From Echinometra lucunter (taxonomy: Eukaryota > Echinodermata > Echinoidea > Camarodonta > Echinometridae): a stretch of DNA of 64,000 bases. Location: NCBI GenBank assembly GCA_029962745.1, contig CM057157.1, forward strand, positions 25,145,460-25,209,459, written 5' to 3'. Under the pieces are notes generated by a model. The model ran no database searches, was not told the DNA's origin, and saw only the letters and a program-made list of their open reading frames with translations. Positions 26,701-36,235 of the stretch are shown here, one piece after another. Positions within the stretch are counted from its first letter, which is position 1; every line of letters begins with the position of its first letter. The translations under genes and the position numbers were made by a program.

Positions 26701-27259
26701 TAATCTGGCAGAACCAAATAATGCTACAGACAGACCACTAATCAATCACTGGAAGTACACCTACTTGAAAAATATTTCAACTCATTTCCTAAGAGTGACA
26801 GGTGGTTTTGAAATTCAGTACTTGATTGGTACCTAGGATTGCAACCATTTTATCTTCCATACACAGAGAATGCAAATGTTACTTCCTTTGATACGCTACA
26901 GGAGGAATAGCATATGTAAAGACGAAAATGTCTTATAACAGAACTTTTAGGGTTTCCCTGAAATGCATTACCTGAGGTTCTATCTTTCCCTTGTCCACAC
27001 AAGTTGCTTCAAAGTCCAGTACCAAAAAATAGTCAAAGTCCTGACGGACGACCTGATAGCCAGCATCACTGGCCGTTGCCATTCTACTAATCCTCAAGGA
27101 TTCAAACGTCAGAGAACAAGATCCTGATGGCAGAGGCAGAGCTGAGAATGGCTGCAACAGGCGGGATGCTGTCTTACTAAGATGTAGACACCCCTCTGTC
27201 AGGAAGGTGCATTTGCTCAGTCTTGGTACAAGGAGAGAAATGCTTCTGCAGAAGAACAT
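20711..27259 (-). CDS. ERI3: ERI3-type 3'-5' exoribonuclease, seven exons
   Basis: Exons 27259-26972, 26453-26340, 24841-24782, 24246-24155, 23467-23395, 22529-22433 and 20790-20711 join in phase to 267 codons and TGA. The product is a DEDDh-superfamily exoribonuclease of the ERI1/ERI2/ERI3 group. ERI1 trims 3' ends of histone mRNA, small RNAs and 5.8S rRNA; the role of ERI3 is less clear. All five catalytic residues are visible: D82 and E84 in LDFEATC, D181 in CGDWDLK, H238 and D243 in GRHHSGIDDCRNIAKI. The C-terminal part (GIDDCRN, then FKQT) resembles ERI3 more than ERI1 or ERI2. The N-terminal 70 residues are Ser/Leu/Arg-rich and could be an organelle-targeting or disordered leader. An acceptor-like tttacag lies just upstream of the ATG, so a non-coding first exon is possible. 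The introns hold several transposons. Confidence 0.94.
21187..21936. mobile_element. 750-bp piggyBac-type element with TTAA ends (ERI3 intron 6)
   Basis: TTAA at 21187-21190 and 21933-21936 flank perfect 12-bp inverted repeats CCCTTTGAACCC and GGGTTCAAAGGG. This is the piggyBac arrangement. A plus-strand reading frame at 21387-21584 has the acidic character (YDSQSSDFEDETDTENELAA) common near the N-terminus of piggyBac transposases. A Trp/Arg-rich piece (WDAVRAGIDDYVRGRRRK) follows in another frame. The catalytic domain is absent, so this is an internally deleted, non-autonomous copy. Confidence 0.8.
21387..21710 (+). pseudogene. Remnant N-terminal region of a piggyBac-like transposase
   Basis: 65 codons to a TAG at 21584, then continuing similarity in a shifted frame. 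The acidic Ser/Asp/Glu stretch and the position inside a TTAA element suggest a transposase N-terminus. No DDD catalytic core or Cys-rich C-terminus is present. The assignment rests on context and composition. Confidence 0.45.
22433..22529 (-). CDS. ERI3: ERI3 exon 6
   Basis: 97 nt from acceptor gctgtgcag to donor gtaaga, phase 0 in and 1 out. It encodes AFAAVTSHYPKGMMGMLEKL and ends at catalytic His in GRHHSGI. Confidence 0.93.
22562..22977. mobile_element. Short TTAA-family element split by another insertion (ERI3 intron 5)
   Basis: The outer parts, TTGACCCTCTGAATACTGAA at 22562-22581 and CCCGTTAGGCAATGGGTTA ending at 22977, match the intact copy at 49419-49496. They are separated by the insertion at 22605-22937. 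Confidence 0.75.
22605..22937. mobile_element. 333-bp element inserted at TTAA inside an older element
   Basis: The inverted ends AGACACACAGTCGTGGGCTT and the complement of agcccacgactgagtgtct lie between TTAA at 22601-22604 and TTAA at 22938-22941. The unoccupied site gacttaatacagg survives in the copy at 49419-49496. Confidence 0.85.
23292..23423. repeat. 66-bp tandem duplication of ERI3 exon 5 end and donor
   Basis: Two adjacent copies read acaagtacttaccttcttga and acaagtacttatcttcttga in their centres. The copy used by exon 5 has donor AAG|gtaagt; the downstream copy has AAG|ataagt, so its GT is lost. The duplication covers the last ~27 coding bases plus the start of the intron. Confidence 0.9.
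23395..23467 (-). CDS. ERI3: ERI3 exon 5
   Basis: 73 nt encoding LPSQCAYFELPYHSYFRRWL and NIKK before donor gtaagt. Its 3' end and donor are tandemly duplicated just downstream (see the repeat at 23292). Confidence 0.92.
23540..23830. mobile_element. TTAACCCATAGCAGT element (ERI3 intron 4)
   Basis: It starts TTAACCCATAGCAGT and shares interior motifs (acacttttgcaatatctttt) with the copy at 42947. The right boundary is uncertain. Confidence 0.5.
24155..24246 (-). CDS. ERI3: ERI3 exon 4
   Basis: 92 nt encoding LFHIWMEQEGL through FVTCGDWDLKT, phase 0 in and 2 out (donor gtgagt). It includes catalytic D181. Confidence 0.93.
24543..24578. repeat. Poly(G) run (ERI3 intron 3)
   Basis: A long G run interrupted by single T positions. 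It may form G-quadruplex structures and is a likely assembly trouble spot. Confidence 0.9.
24782..24841 (-). CDS. ERI3: ERI3 exon 3
   Basis: 20 codons, LTGITPDMVKGQPTFQQTLK, between acceptor cctatcag and donor gtaaag. LTGI is a family signature. Confidence 0.93.
25059..26080. mobile_element. TATGTGACCCTCC element, copy A, carrying a nested MITE (ERI3 intron 2)
   Basis: The ends tatgtgaccctccaccacaa and its imperfect complement finishing agagggtcacata enclose about 1.02 kb, of which 359 bp is a later insertion. The remaining interior is similar in reverse orientation to 57376-57992. The flanks are compatible with a TA target duplication. Confidence 0.8.
25644..26002. mobile_element. 359-bp MITE with AGGTGCTTTCACACATGATG ends and TAA duplication
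   Basis: Inverted repeats of about 33 bases begin AGGTGCTTTCACACATGATG at both ends. TAA at 25641-25643 and 26003-26005 is a 3-bp target duplication as in PIF/Harbinger elements. It sits inside the larger element at 25059-26080. Confidence 0.85.
26340..26453 (-). CDS. ERI3: ERI3 exon 2
   Basis: 38 codons, phase 0 at both ends, starting EVIEFPVLKVSGKTFE and ending EFCTE before gtaagt. It corresponds to the EIIEFP...FCTEL core of the family. Confidence 0.93.
26972..27259 (-). CDS. ERI3: ERI3 exon 1
   Basis: 96 codons, phase 0, ending KIEPQ before donor gtaatg. It holds the first catalytic pair in DYFLVLDFEATC. Confidence 0.9.
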
Positions 27260-27660
27260 CTGATACTTCTAGCTGTAAATGTTGGATTAAGAGAAAGAAA
27301 GAGATAGAGAGAGACCAAATGTTTGATTAAAACAGAAAAGAAATATAAATGCTATCTGCATAAGATGTTGATGTCTTAACTTTCCGAATAGTGTATTAAG
27401 TGAGAAGATCTGGGTTATATGTAACTGTAAATGCTGGATTGAGAGAGAGAGAAACCAAAGGTTTGATTAAACAAATGACAAAATATATGCAAGCTATCTT
27501 CATAAGATGTTGGTGAACCAATTTTCAGAACGGTGCAGCAAGCAGACTCGAAGACACTAAAAAGATAATGGGCAAATTAATGTGAATTAAATTCTACTAT
27601 TAGATTTTTAGACTTGTCTTTAGTCAGGGTTTATAACATCACATTGAGTGGGTCTCAACA

Positions 27661-27735
27661 CTAACCCATTGAACATGATTTGACTTCAGTATAACACACA
27701 TTTTCTGTAGATTCTGGCCCGAGCTATAGCCCATG
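27661..27735. mobile_element. Decayed short TTAA-family element
   Basis: CTAACCCATTGAACATGATT and ttctgtagattctggcccga match the 56950 copy. The first base of the TTAA is mutated and the right end is lost. Confidence 0.45.
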
Positions 27736-28332
27736 GCCTAGCGCGATCTGGAACGTGCATCTGCGCAGTCATTTTACAGTTGAATTCGTGTCACAGTGAA
27801 TTTTCAGCCCTTGTTTTGAAAAAAAAAATTCACTGAGACCCGAGTATCAAATACTTGATACTTGATGAGATAATCCCATACACAGCTCACTCGGGAAGCT
27901 ATTCTAGGATGGTTGGTGAGGCGAGTAGTTGCAAGGAGTGCCATTAGGTGCAGAATTGGTGTGTAGACAAAGCGTTATCAATTTACAGTAAAATATGCTT
28001 TGTCCAGTGCAAGTAAAATCCATGTCAGAAGATGCACAGTAACTGCATAATTAGGTATTTCGAGACATTCGACCTCCAAGTCCAAGACCAAGTCAATGAT
28101 ATCAAGTCTGGCAGAAATCGGACTCGAGTCCAAGTCCACTCAAGTACTACAAAACCAGTCAGAATATATCACTGCAAATGCACTTGACCAACTGAGTCCT
28201 GACCTCCAGAGTCAGACTGTCCAGGTTTTTCAAATTCACATCCCATTCAAATTTCAAGTTCTTTTTTAAACTTTTGTGCCTTTTTAAAAAAATTTCCTCC
28301 CTAAAGTATGAAGGGGGGCCCTATGTCTGGGG

Positions 28333-28762
28333 GCCCTATGTCTGCGCACCTAAAATTGGACTTAAGATTAAACATGGATTTCTTTAATATTCCACAAAAG
28401 TTTCATTTGATATTGTTCCTTATATTCTGAAGAGTAAGTGTGCCAAAAATCTCATCAAAATTAGAGCATTTCTTACAAAAAACCGCTGCCTGTCATTTTT
28501 AGATTGAAAAAACAATGGTGCCCCATGTCAGTGCACCCATTCACTTTAAACACACTTCGGGGATTTTGATGAGGGAGACTGCATTTTAAGGCCTTAGGCT
28601 TAACATGAAACGCCTGAAATTTAACATTTTTCACCATTTTGACTCAGATTTTTTAATGAATATCTGTCTCTGTATTGCAGATGTAAAGTGTGTGGTCGTT
28701 GTGTGTTTTCTTTGATTAGAGTCATGCAGATACGCGTAGGCCTATGCGCAGACAAGGGCACT
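28333..28762. mobile_element. Possible element with GCCCTATGTCTGCGCA ends
   Basis: GCCCTATGTCTGCGCA near 28333 is mirrored imperfectly by tgcgcagacaagggc near 28745-28760. No target duplication was identified. Confidence 0.35.
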
Positions 28763-29122
28763 GCGTAGACTTAGGTTTTAGGGCACCATAAATGCAGCTC
28801 TCAAGCATATGAAAGAACTCAACAAACATACGCTGTACCCTAACCCTTTCACCTTTTTTTGAGGGGGGGGGGGGGGCTTTGGCAAACCCGGAGAATAGGG
28901 GACCGGAACGCGTGCGCATGCCATTCGTGCAGAGATCGAGTAACCGAGTAAAGGAAGACTTTAGACTTCTAAGACATTCAAAAAAAATACCCGACTTCTT
29001 TTGTAAAACAAACAGAATGAAGTTTAGCCCCATTCGATCATTAGTACGTCTGTATAATTCCAAGTAGGACATGTATTTTACTCAATGTAATTGTGCAATA
29101 GCCTAGTGTACACCAGGTCGGA

Positions 29123-29400
29123 ATGACATATTCTGTAATTTTTTTTCTCCTTCCTTTCTTCTTTTCTTTCTTTCCTCCCCCTTCTTCTTTCTTCTTCTTC
29201 TTCCTCATCTTTTTCTTCTTTCTTTTCGTCTTCTTTCTTCTCCTTCCTCAATATTTGGTCATTTCTCCTGCTTTTATTTCTTCCTCTTCTTTCTCCGATC
29301 TTCTACCACATCTCTCTCTCTCTCTTTACTGACTCTCATCTCTCCCTCTCCTCTTTCACTCACTCTTGATCTCCCTCTCTACTTTCCTTTTCTTTTTGTG
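29123..29400. repeat. CT-rich low-complexity tract
   Basis: About 280 bases dominated by C and T (ttcttctttcttcttcttcc type). The reading frame over it encodes only Phe, Ser, Leu and Pro and is not a gene. Confidence 0.85.
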
Positions 29401-29679
29401 TTAACTGTAAGAATTGTGATGTTTTGAAAATTTATGACGTCTTTTTAAGGTTTTTAATGCTGATAAATAAGTGCAATACTCTCTTTCATTATAATTAGCT
29501 GCTCTTTTGATACACTGTTTTTATCTATATATCTATAGTCTCACTCCTTTTTTCTCCCATTTTTCTCCCCTTATACTTCCTCTGTCATGTCTGTCATCTG
29601 CTTTCTTAACATGCCAAAGTTATGTATATATAAATATATTTCTTCATGGTATACGCCAGTTTTAATGTTGACATATCAT

Positions 29680-29885
29680 AATGAATGATGACAATGATAA
29701 TATCAATGATTATGATAATTATAATGAAATGATGTTGATACTGATCACAATGATGATGTTTATATTAATATTAATGATAATGATGATGATGATGATAATA
29801 ATAACAACAATAATAATAATAATAATAATAACAACAATAATGATAATAATGATAATAATAATAATGATGATGATGATAACAATAT
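29680..29885. repeat. Mixed (ATG/ATA/ACA)n microsatellite
   Basis: About 200 bases of irregular trinucleotide repeat (aatgatgacaatgataat, then aataataataac). Confidence 0.9.
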
Positions 29886-30360
29886 AATTTCAGATACATC
29901 CTGACTATTAAACTGGGTTTTTCCCCCTTTTGTTCATCTTCACATACTCCTACTATTACCTTGTTGTTGTTTTTTTGTTTTGTTTTTTTGTTTTTTTGTT
30001 GTTTTTTTTACCCGATTTGCATGTAAAGGAATGATATTCCTATGGTAATTTTCATTTTATGTATGTTAATTATTTATGTTCCCTAATGTGTTTCTTTCAT
30101 ATTATGTTTTCTCTGTTATCTTATTTTTAATCACAATTGTAAACCAAATGCAATTCAGCCACTGGCTACAATGTTTGATATTAAATAAATCCGGTTTTTA
30201 AAAAAATCAAAGAGATCGGCAGAGACAGCTGAGTCGAGGGTAAGGGTATGTGACAAGTCCATAATCGAGTTCAAAATGACTTTAAATTGTTAAAATATGT
30301 TTTAATCAGGTAATTGTATTCTAATACAGTTTAAAGTCTGTTTATACGTATACAAAACTC

Positions 30361-30740
30361 TAAATCAATTAGCACCTGAATATCTTAATAATACCATCAA
30401 ATTATACACACCCTCTCGTAATCTTCGTTCAATCACTGACACATGCAGACTTTGCATTCCCTTGTCAAAACTCTCCTCTGCCGAAAAACGGTTTGCCGTA
30501 GCAGCTGCCAAGACTTGGAATGCTATCCCTCTTTCAATAAGAAATGTTTCCAGTGTTCTTGGCTTCAAATCATCCCTTAAGACATACCTTTTTCCTAAAT
30601 AATTAATATTTTTCCTTTTTATCTTGAATATTGTATAGTAATCATTGCAAATATTAAATGTTTCCTATTTTTGTACGCGCTATGGTACTTTTTGTTTTTA
30701 GCGCCTCTAAATACCCATTATTATTATTAATATATTACAT
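30361..30740 (+). pseudogene. 3' relic of a non-LTR retrotransposon (reverse transcriptase C-terminus)
   Basis: A frame open from about 30361 to TAA at 30600 reads LNQLAPEYLNNTIKLYTPSR and later includes AEKRFAVAAAKTWNAIPLSI and FKSSLKTYLF. This pattern (RSxT...P, RxFxxAAxxxWNxxP, FKxxLKxxLF) is the usual C-terminal tail of CR1/L2-like non-LTR reverse transcriptases. A short tail with ATT repeats follows at about 30718-30738. The polymerase and endonuclease domains are missing, so this is a 5'-truncated dead copy. Confidence 0.8.
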
Positions 30741-31629
30741 TGTCCTCTCGGCTATCAGATATTTGGTTATGTGATGAAAATCATTTTGATTTTGGCCAGA
30801 AATGTTCTCAAACTCACAAATGTTTCATCGCTGAATCTTGTGCAGATCGTCCCTGTCGCGTCGCGCATCGCCGCTGCCACTGGGCTGCATTTGCTTGCAC
30901 ACAAATGAATATGGGTGCATTCCGGTCCCCTATTCTCCGGGTTTGTCACGTACCTGTCTGGCTATTTAACATCTATAAAATGAGGTCTAACATTAACTCT
31001 TACGATTAACGTTAACGGTTAGGTAGGATGAGTGTCGAGGCTAGGCCGAGGCGAGAGTGTTCCTTGATGTCGAACACAAATTTACATGAATCGGACTACA
31101 GTCAAATGTTTCGTCAAACTATGCATGCTTCATTACATCAAAATGACCTCAATTTTAAAACTTACTGACTATTTTCCCAAAGTATCATTCATTGAAGGTA
31201 TAGGCAACCCGACTGGTCTAAATTCCGTTGTTTGACCTCGAATTTTATCCTCCAGAACCAGAACAACTTGTAATGTTTGCGGAAGTCGACAGGAAACTGC
31301 GCATGCGTTATCATATTTATGCCAGCTGAAATTACTGGGAGAAGGCACACGTCGTAACATAATATTACTGAAATATTGGAATTTTGGACTGTCGTCATTT
31401 CGAATAGTAAGACTTTTGTTTTGATTCTGTTTGCATGTATAATATTTTACGGTGAATTTGCATGTATTTCTTCTTTTAACATTTTTAAAATATGAAAAAC
31501 ACCTCATTTTTATGAAGGTTTCTCTCCAATTTCCGAGTCGGACGACTTCCATCTTCATTCCTTTGTACACAATAGTACACAGCATTGAGATATAAGCTAG
31601 CATGATTTAGGTGCAGTTGCATAAAATTT

Positions 31630-31745
31630 GCTATTATTAGTAACTTTGCCATCGATGGTAATTACCATGGTAACCTTGCTCAACAGCTAATTAGAATCCA
31701 GTATTCCATGAAAGTTACCATCAATGGCAAAGTTACTAGCCTAAC
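31630..31745. repeat. Short inverted repeat around a TAACTTTGCCATCGATGGTA stem
   Basis: tagtaactttgccatcgatg near 31638 is mirrored by catcaatggcaaagttacta near 31719-31738. A small foldback element of about 100 bases without coding content. Confidence 0.6.
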
Positions 31746-32057
31746 TAGCTATAGGATAGCTATCGTGATTTTATTCTGATATTAGCCTACACGATAGCTA
31801 TAGATTGCTGACATAGGCCCCTGTGTAGACTGATGTGACCTTGAAATATGATGCCTCCAAATCACACTTTCTCATGCCCGGTTAACCCTGCAAACTACCT
31901 TCCAAGTTCGCCAGTGGACCAGTCGATCAAACTGTGATATAAGAACCTTAAATTTATTTTTCAAACTCAAAATATCGACTTTTGATTGATACGGGATCCT
32001 ACCTTCTTGTTGATTTCGCCGCTTGATTAATTTCCATTTCAATAGCATGACCTCCGA

Positions 32058-32220
32058 CATCGTGAGTTCACCTACACCCGCTGGTCTCGGCCACAGGCGC
32101 TAGGCGAAGCAGCGTTGCACTCTCGCACGCACTCTGCGTTCGCCGACACATGCGAGAGTGCAACGCTGCTTCGCCTAGCGCCTGTGGCCGAGAACAGCGG
32201 GTGTAGGTGAACTCACGATG
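32058..32220. repeat. 70-bp-arm near-perfect inverted repeat (hairpin)
   Basis: Arms 32058-32127 and 32151-32220 are complementary at 69 of 70 positions around a 23-base loop. The arms are about 60% GC, far above the flanks. An outward-facing ATG lies at each outer edge, by symmetry. Confidence 0.97.
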
Positions 32221-32830
32221 ACTTTCTTTTGGCCCTTTTCTTCCCATGCGTTTTTCTTTATTTTTCCCTTCTTTCATCATTTCTTCTATATCCTTCCCTA
32301 TGTATTTCTTTATCTTCTATTTTCACTTTTTGTCTTTCTTTATGTTATGCTTTGTTTTGTTTTGTTTCTTTCCTTGTGTTTTCTTCATTTTCCTATATAT
32401 CTTATGTATTTCATTATTTTTCTATCTTCTCTTTGTCTTTCCTTATGTTCTATATTTCTTCTTCTTTCCTTATGTTTTTCTGTATGTTTTCCCTTCTTTC
32501 GTCATTTCTTCTATCATTCCCTATGTATTTCTTTATTTTTCTATCTTTTCTCTTCGTCTTTCCTTTTGTTGTACTTTATTTTTTTCTTTCCTTATGCTTT
32601 CCTTTATGGTTCCCTTCCTCAGTAACTCTTTATTTCTTGCCTTTATGTTTTCCCTTCTTTCACCATTTCTTCTACAATTTCCTATGTATTTCTTTATTTT
32701 TCTATCTTTTCTCTTTGTCTTTCCTTTTGTTGTATTTTATTTTTTCTTTCCTTATGTTTTCCTTAATGGTTCCCTTCCTCAGTAATGCTTTATCTCTTGC
32801 CTTTCTATCTTCCATTACGTATTCCTTTCT
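32221..32830. repeat. T/C-rich tandem repeat with ~160-bp units
   Basis: Units containing ccctatgtatttctttattt and ccttatgttttcccttcttt recur. The clearest pair begins near 32487 and 32648. Three overlapping Phe/Ser/Leu-rich frames come from this composition and are not genes. Confidence 0.85.
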
Positions 32831-32872
32831 TTTTTCTCTGACATACAGTCGGCATTTTACCTGGTGCTTCAT

Positions 32873-33162
32873 TGCGACGACCTTTCACGCTATGCCTTTA
32901 CCGGTGAACCACCGCTAGTTCAGCGGTATTTACCCTCGACGATTGGAGGGTAAAATCTCAGAAAAGTTCATCGGTATTTTCACCGGTGTTTCATCCGAGA
33001 GGCCTTACACGCTAGAGCTTTCACCAGGTGTCCCTGGGTACACCCGCTGAAATTCTCCCTAGGCCTAGCGTGAAAGAAATTTTCACCAACGAACCACCTG
33101 TGAATTCACTGGTGAATTCAACGGTGGTTCACTGTTGGACATAGCGTGAAAGGGGTATAACC
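32873..33162. mobile_element. ~290-bp MITE with CTTTCACGCTATG ends
   Basis: CTTTCACGCTATGCCTTTAC at the left is mirrored by catagcgtgaaagggg at the right, with a further inner match around gtgaaccaccg. Internal copies of the same motif (ggccttacacgctagagctt, cctagcgtgaaagaaa) make it foldback-like. Confidence 0.75.
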
Positions 33163-33246
33163 TTAGTAAGATTCTTACTTAGTTTGGTTGGAAACTGCAC
33201 TTGATGTTGAATTCCAGTTAAGTCCACTGATTTCATGTAGAGAGCA

Positions 33247-34251
33247 GGGGCCTGTTTCTCGAAACCGTCATAAGTCAGCTAGTTGGCTAGTTGTCTGCTA
33301 CGTGTTTCACGATGCCGTGTTTGCCAAGATCAACACCAACATCCCGACTGAGAACTTATGACGCCTCTGACCATGTCATATCTTTTTTCATCGATATGCA
33401 GTGCCATCACATGTCATTAATTTGGTAGATTATGGCTGGCCAAAATGGAAGCTACATAGATTTAAAAATAATTCACATCCATCTTTTCTACAGGTTCCTA
33501 AACTCAGTATAATCCTTGCATATGTATGAATATTATATTTCCTGTTTCATATGAAATGAGCTGCAAAAGAAGTTTCCTAGGGGGTTTCTCCCGTGATTTT
33601 GACATCTAACAAAAACACGCAATTCAGCCACATCAGGCAAGGCGTGGTCAAAGGGGTAGTCTGTTGTTTTCAGACTCGTATATGTTTAAAGATAAGTGAT
33701 ATCATAGATTTTTACACGAAATAGTCTAAAGACACATATCTCAGCTTGTAATTTGGCAAAATTTTGCATTTCATTGTTTTGGTCAAACCATGACACTGGA
33801 TAAATCTTTTATTGCCTCCTTTTTTTTTGTGACCACGAACGCAAGTGTTTATTTTGAAAAACTAGTGTACCGGGGTACTGGGGGTACCCATCTTACGTTC
33901 CAAGGGATAATGAATGTAATTTCTAAAAACTGAATTTTATAAGTTTTTCTTTGTGGGTTCTGCCTTATTTGAAAAATATCTTGCATCCATAACCCCATGC
34001 TACTATTTCTAATCTTTGCATTCTCCCATTCGCTCAAATATTTGCAGTTTAGATAAAAATCCTTTTACAAAATGTATGTGTTATTGTGATCAAGGCTATG
34101 TGTTGTCACATTTCCTCACCGATAGTATCGATATCACGAGATATTTAGCTAGTATGCTCTTTGTGAAACGGTTTAGCAAGATTAGAGTCATCTCCGTAGT
34201 TGGCGGACAAAGATATGACTAACTTGGCATTGATTTCCAGAAACAGGCCCC
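33247..34251. mobile_element. 1005-bp element with GGGGCCTGTTTC ends, copy 2
   Basis: Same family and orientation as 18110-19051. The ends GGGGCCTGTTTCTCGAAACC and GATTTCCAGAAACAGGCCCC are inverted. Copy 2 has extra sequence near the left end (gatgccgtgtttgccaagat). Confidence 0.85.
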
Positions 34252-34551
34252 AGGATGGTTAGGTTAGCAATAGGGGCGGTTGCCCCCCCCCCCCAAAAAA
34301 AAAAAAAAACACAAAAAAAAAGGAAGACAAAAGAAAAAAATAGTGTGAGCGAGAAAAAAAAAAGGGTGACAATTAAGACTAGATAACTAGACAAGGAACA
34401 CTGACAAAGAAACGTCAGAGCTTCTGAGCTTTATATGGGAGGGGGAAACTCCACCCTCCCTGCACCCTCCCCCTGACCCTAAGGAGAAAGCGTGCTCACT
34501 ATGTGGTTCGCTCACTATGTGGTTCACACACTTAGCTTGGTGTGGTCTATC

Positions 34552-36195
34552 CAGTGTTTCCACAGCTCAAATTATCTTTTCCTGGAATTGAATCCAAAAT
34601 TTCCTGGAATTAACTGGCATTTCCTGGAATCTCCAAATTTTCTTTTTACAAGTTTTTGAGCTAAGTTATTCTGAATAACTGGCGACTCTACATTCCCTGT
34701 AAAACCCATCCAACGCACACCACAGACAATAGTCAAAGACATTGGATTACAAGACAAATTACTCTCGCCTACTCCGTAGTACGTTTTGGCAAGGGTAAAT
34801 GCTGTGTTTAAAAAATGAACTCGAAAATTTGCGTCCGCCATAGGTATAACGTGCAAAAAGATGTCTAATCTATTCTTAATATTTCATATGTAAAGCTTTG
34901 TTTTTAAAGTCTGATTTTTGCACGAACAGAAGAATGGATAGTTAAAAGAACATTCCATAAAACTTTATTTTCAATAAATGGCACTATAAAATCTTCAGGA
35001 TCACCTGCCATAAGGATAACACGTGAAAACATTGATTTTAAGATTGATTATAGTTGCCCTATTACTGGTTTGAATTTATTTCAAATGTGATTTATATGTA
35101 ATTTGAGACTTTGGAAAAGATTATTAAAGGCTCAAAAAAATTCAAAGGCTCTCCATAAATTTCGGGTACTATGCATGCTTTTGTCCTAAGAGAGCTCTGC
35201 CATAGGCTAACACGCAAAACCAGATATTTTTGAAATGATTTTTATCCCCCTAACGTTTCTTTGAATTTACAGAAGCAGTAATTTACATAAGATTTCAGAC
35301 TCTGAAAATATACAATTAAGGCTCCATGAGTCAAAAAGACTCCCCATAAATCCCCGAGAATATGCATATATTTTGCTTTGAAAAATCTTGCCTGCCATAG
35401 GTTTACACGTGAAAACAAGCAATTTCTGAATAATTATAGTTCTCCTATTACTACTTTGAATTGATTTCAAATGTGATTGATATGTAATTTGAGACTTTGG
35501 AAAAGATTACTAAAGGCTCAAAAAAAATTCAAAGGCTCCCCATAAATTTTGGGTACTATGCATGCTTTTGACCTCTAGCTGCCATAAGTAATTAATACAC
35601 AAAAACAGGGAATTTGAAATTAAGTTAATTCCCCTAGGATTCATCTAAGTATATAGAAAAGGTGATTCACATAAAATTTTATATACCTCGATGAGTCCAA
35701 CAGACCCCCTCCCCCATAAATCCCCGGGAATATGTATGCTTTTGAACAATTTTTAATGTTTGTAATACTACACGTGAAACCGTTTGTTGTTACCGATGAC
35801 GCACGATATTGTGGCTATTACTACGTACTACTATACGTACGCGTGCTTTATTTCGGTAGTGAAAGTTCTTCGTAAATATAAATCTACTCATGTATGCCGT
35901 TGCTGTATCTCTATGCGTTGCACAAACTGAACTACTGTTATGACGGCAATGTTGTAGTCTTGTTTAGAGCCGACATATCGAGTGCCATGGAGAAAATGGG
36001 GAAAACTTAAGATAATCAAGGAGATAAATCTAGTTTTTTGTTCCATGATTATTTGTAGATTCATTTTAAGTATTTGTATGTCATAATTTTCGGATTTCCC
36101 GAAATTTCCTGGAATTTTTTCATTTCCCGAAAATTACCTGGAAATGATCTGGATTTCCCGGAATTCGGGAAATTTCCTTCAAAGTGGAAACACTG
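34552..36195. mobile_element. 1.64-kb non-autonomous hAT element with 8-bp target duplication
   Basis: Terminal repeats CAGTGTTTCCAC and GTGGAAACACTG are perfect over 12 bp. GGTCTATC occurs directly outside both ends (34544-34551 and 36196-36203), the 8-bp duplication expected of hAT. Subterminal regions carry many copies of TTTCCTGGAATT or TTTCCCG motifs. The interior is mostly a ~190-bp tandem repeat. No transposase. Confidence 0.92.
34837..35785. repeat. ~190-bp tandem repeat inside the hAT element
   Basis: The phrase gccataggtataacgtgcaa and variants (gccataaggataacacgtg) recur near 34837, 35007, 35196, 35393 and 35581, with a partial sixth near 35760. Units share gactttggaaaagattacta and ccccataaat blocks. 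Confidence 0.85.
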
Positions 36196-36203
36196 GGTCT
36201 ATC

Positions 36204-36235
36204 ACCCCCCTATAATTAAATCCTAGCTACGCCAC
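36204..36235. mobile_element. End of an older hAT-like element (CAGTGGCGTAGC)
   Basis: Reading the minus strand from 36235 gives CAGTGGCGTAGCTAGGATTT, a common hAT-type terminus. The 34552 element inserted into it. The matching left end near 34260 (gcggttgccccc) is only partly preserved. Confidence 0.5.

Noticed and set aside
29123..29332. 69-codon Phe-rich frame
   Set aside because: Low-complexity CT tract.
31169..31603. 144-codon minus-strand frame
   Set aside because: No recognisable domain, no convincing splice partners and no similarity I can recall. Kept out of the gene list.
31872..32060. Minus-strand frame starting MSEVMLLKWKLIKRR next to the hairpin
   Set aside because: It could be a first exon (a gtagga donor follows), but no downstream exon was found, and its ATG is created by the symmetry of the hairpin edge.
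32218..32918. Three overlapping 135-229-residue Phe/Ser/Leu-rich frames resembling membrane proteins
   Set aside because: They come from a T/C-rich tandem repeat. The composition explains the openness, and there is no family signal.
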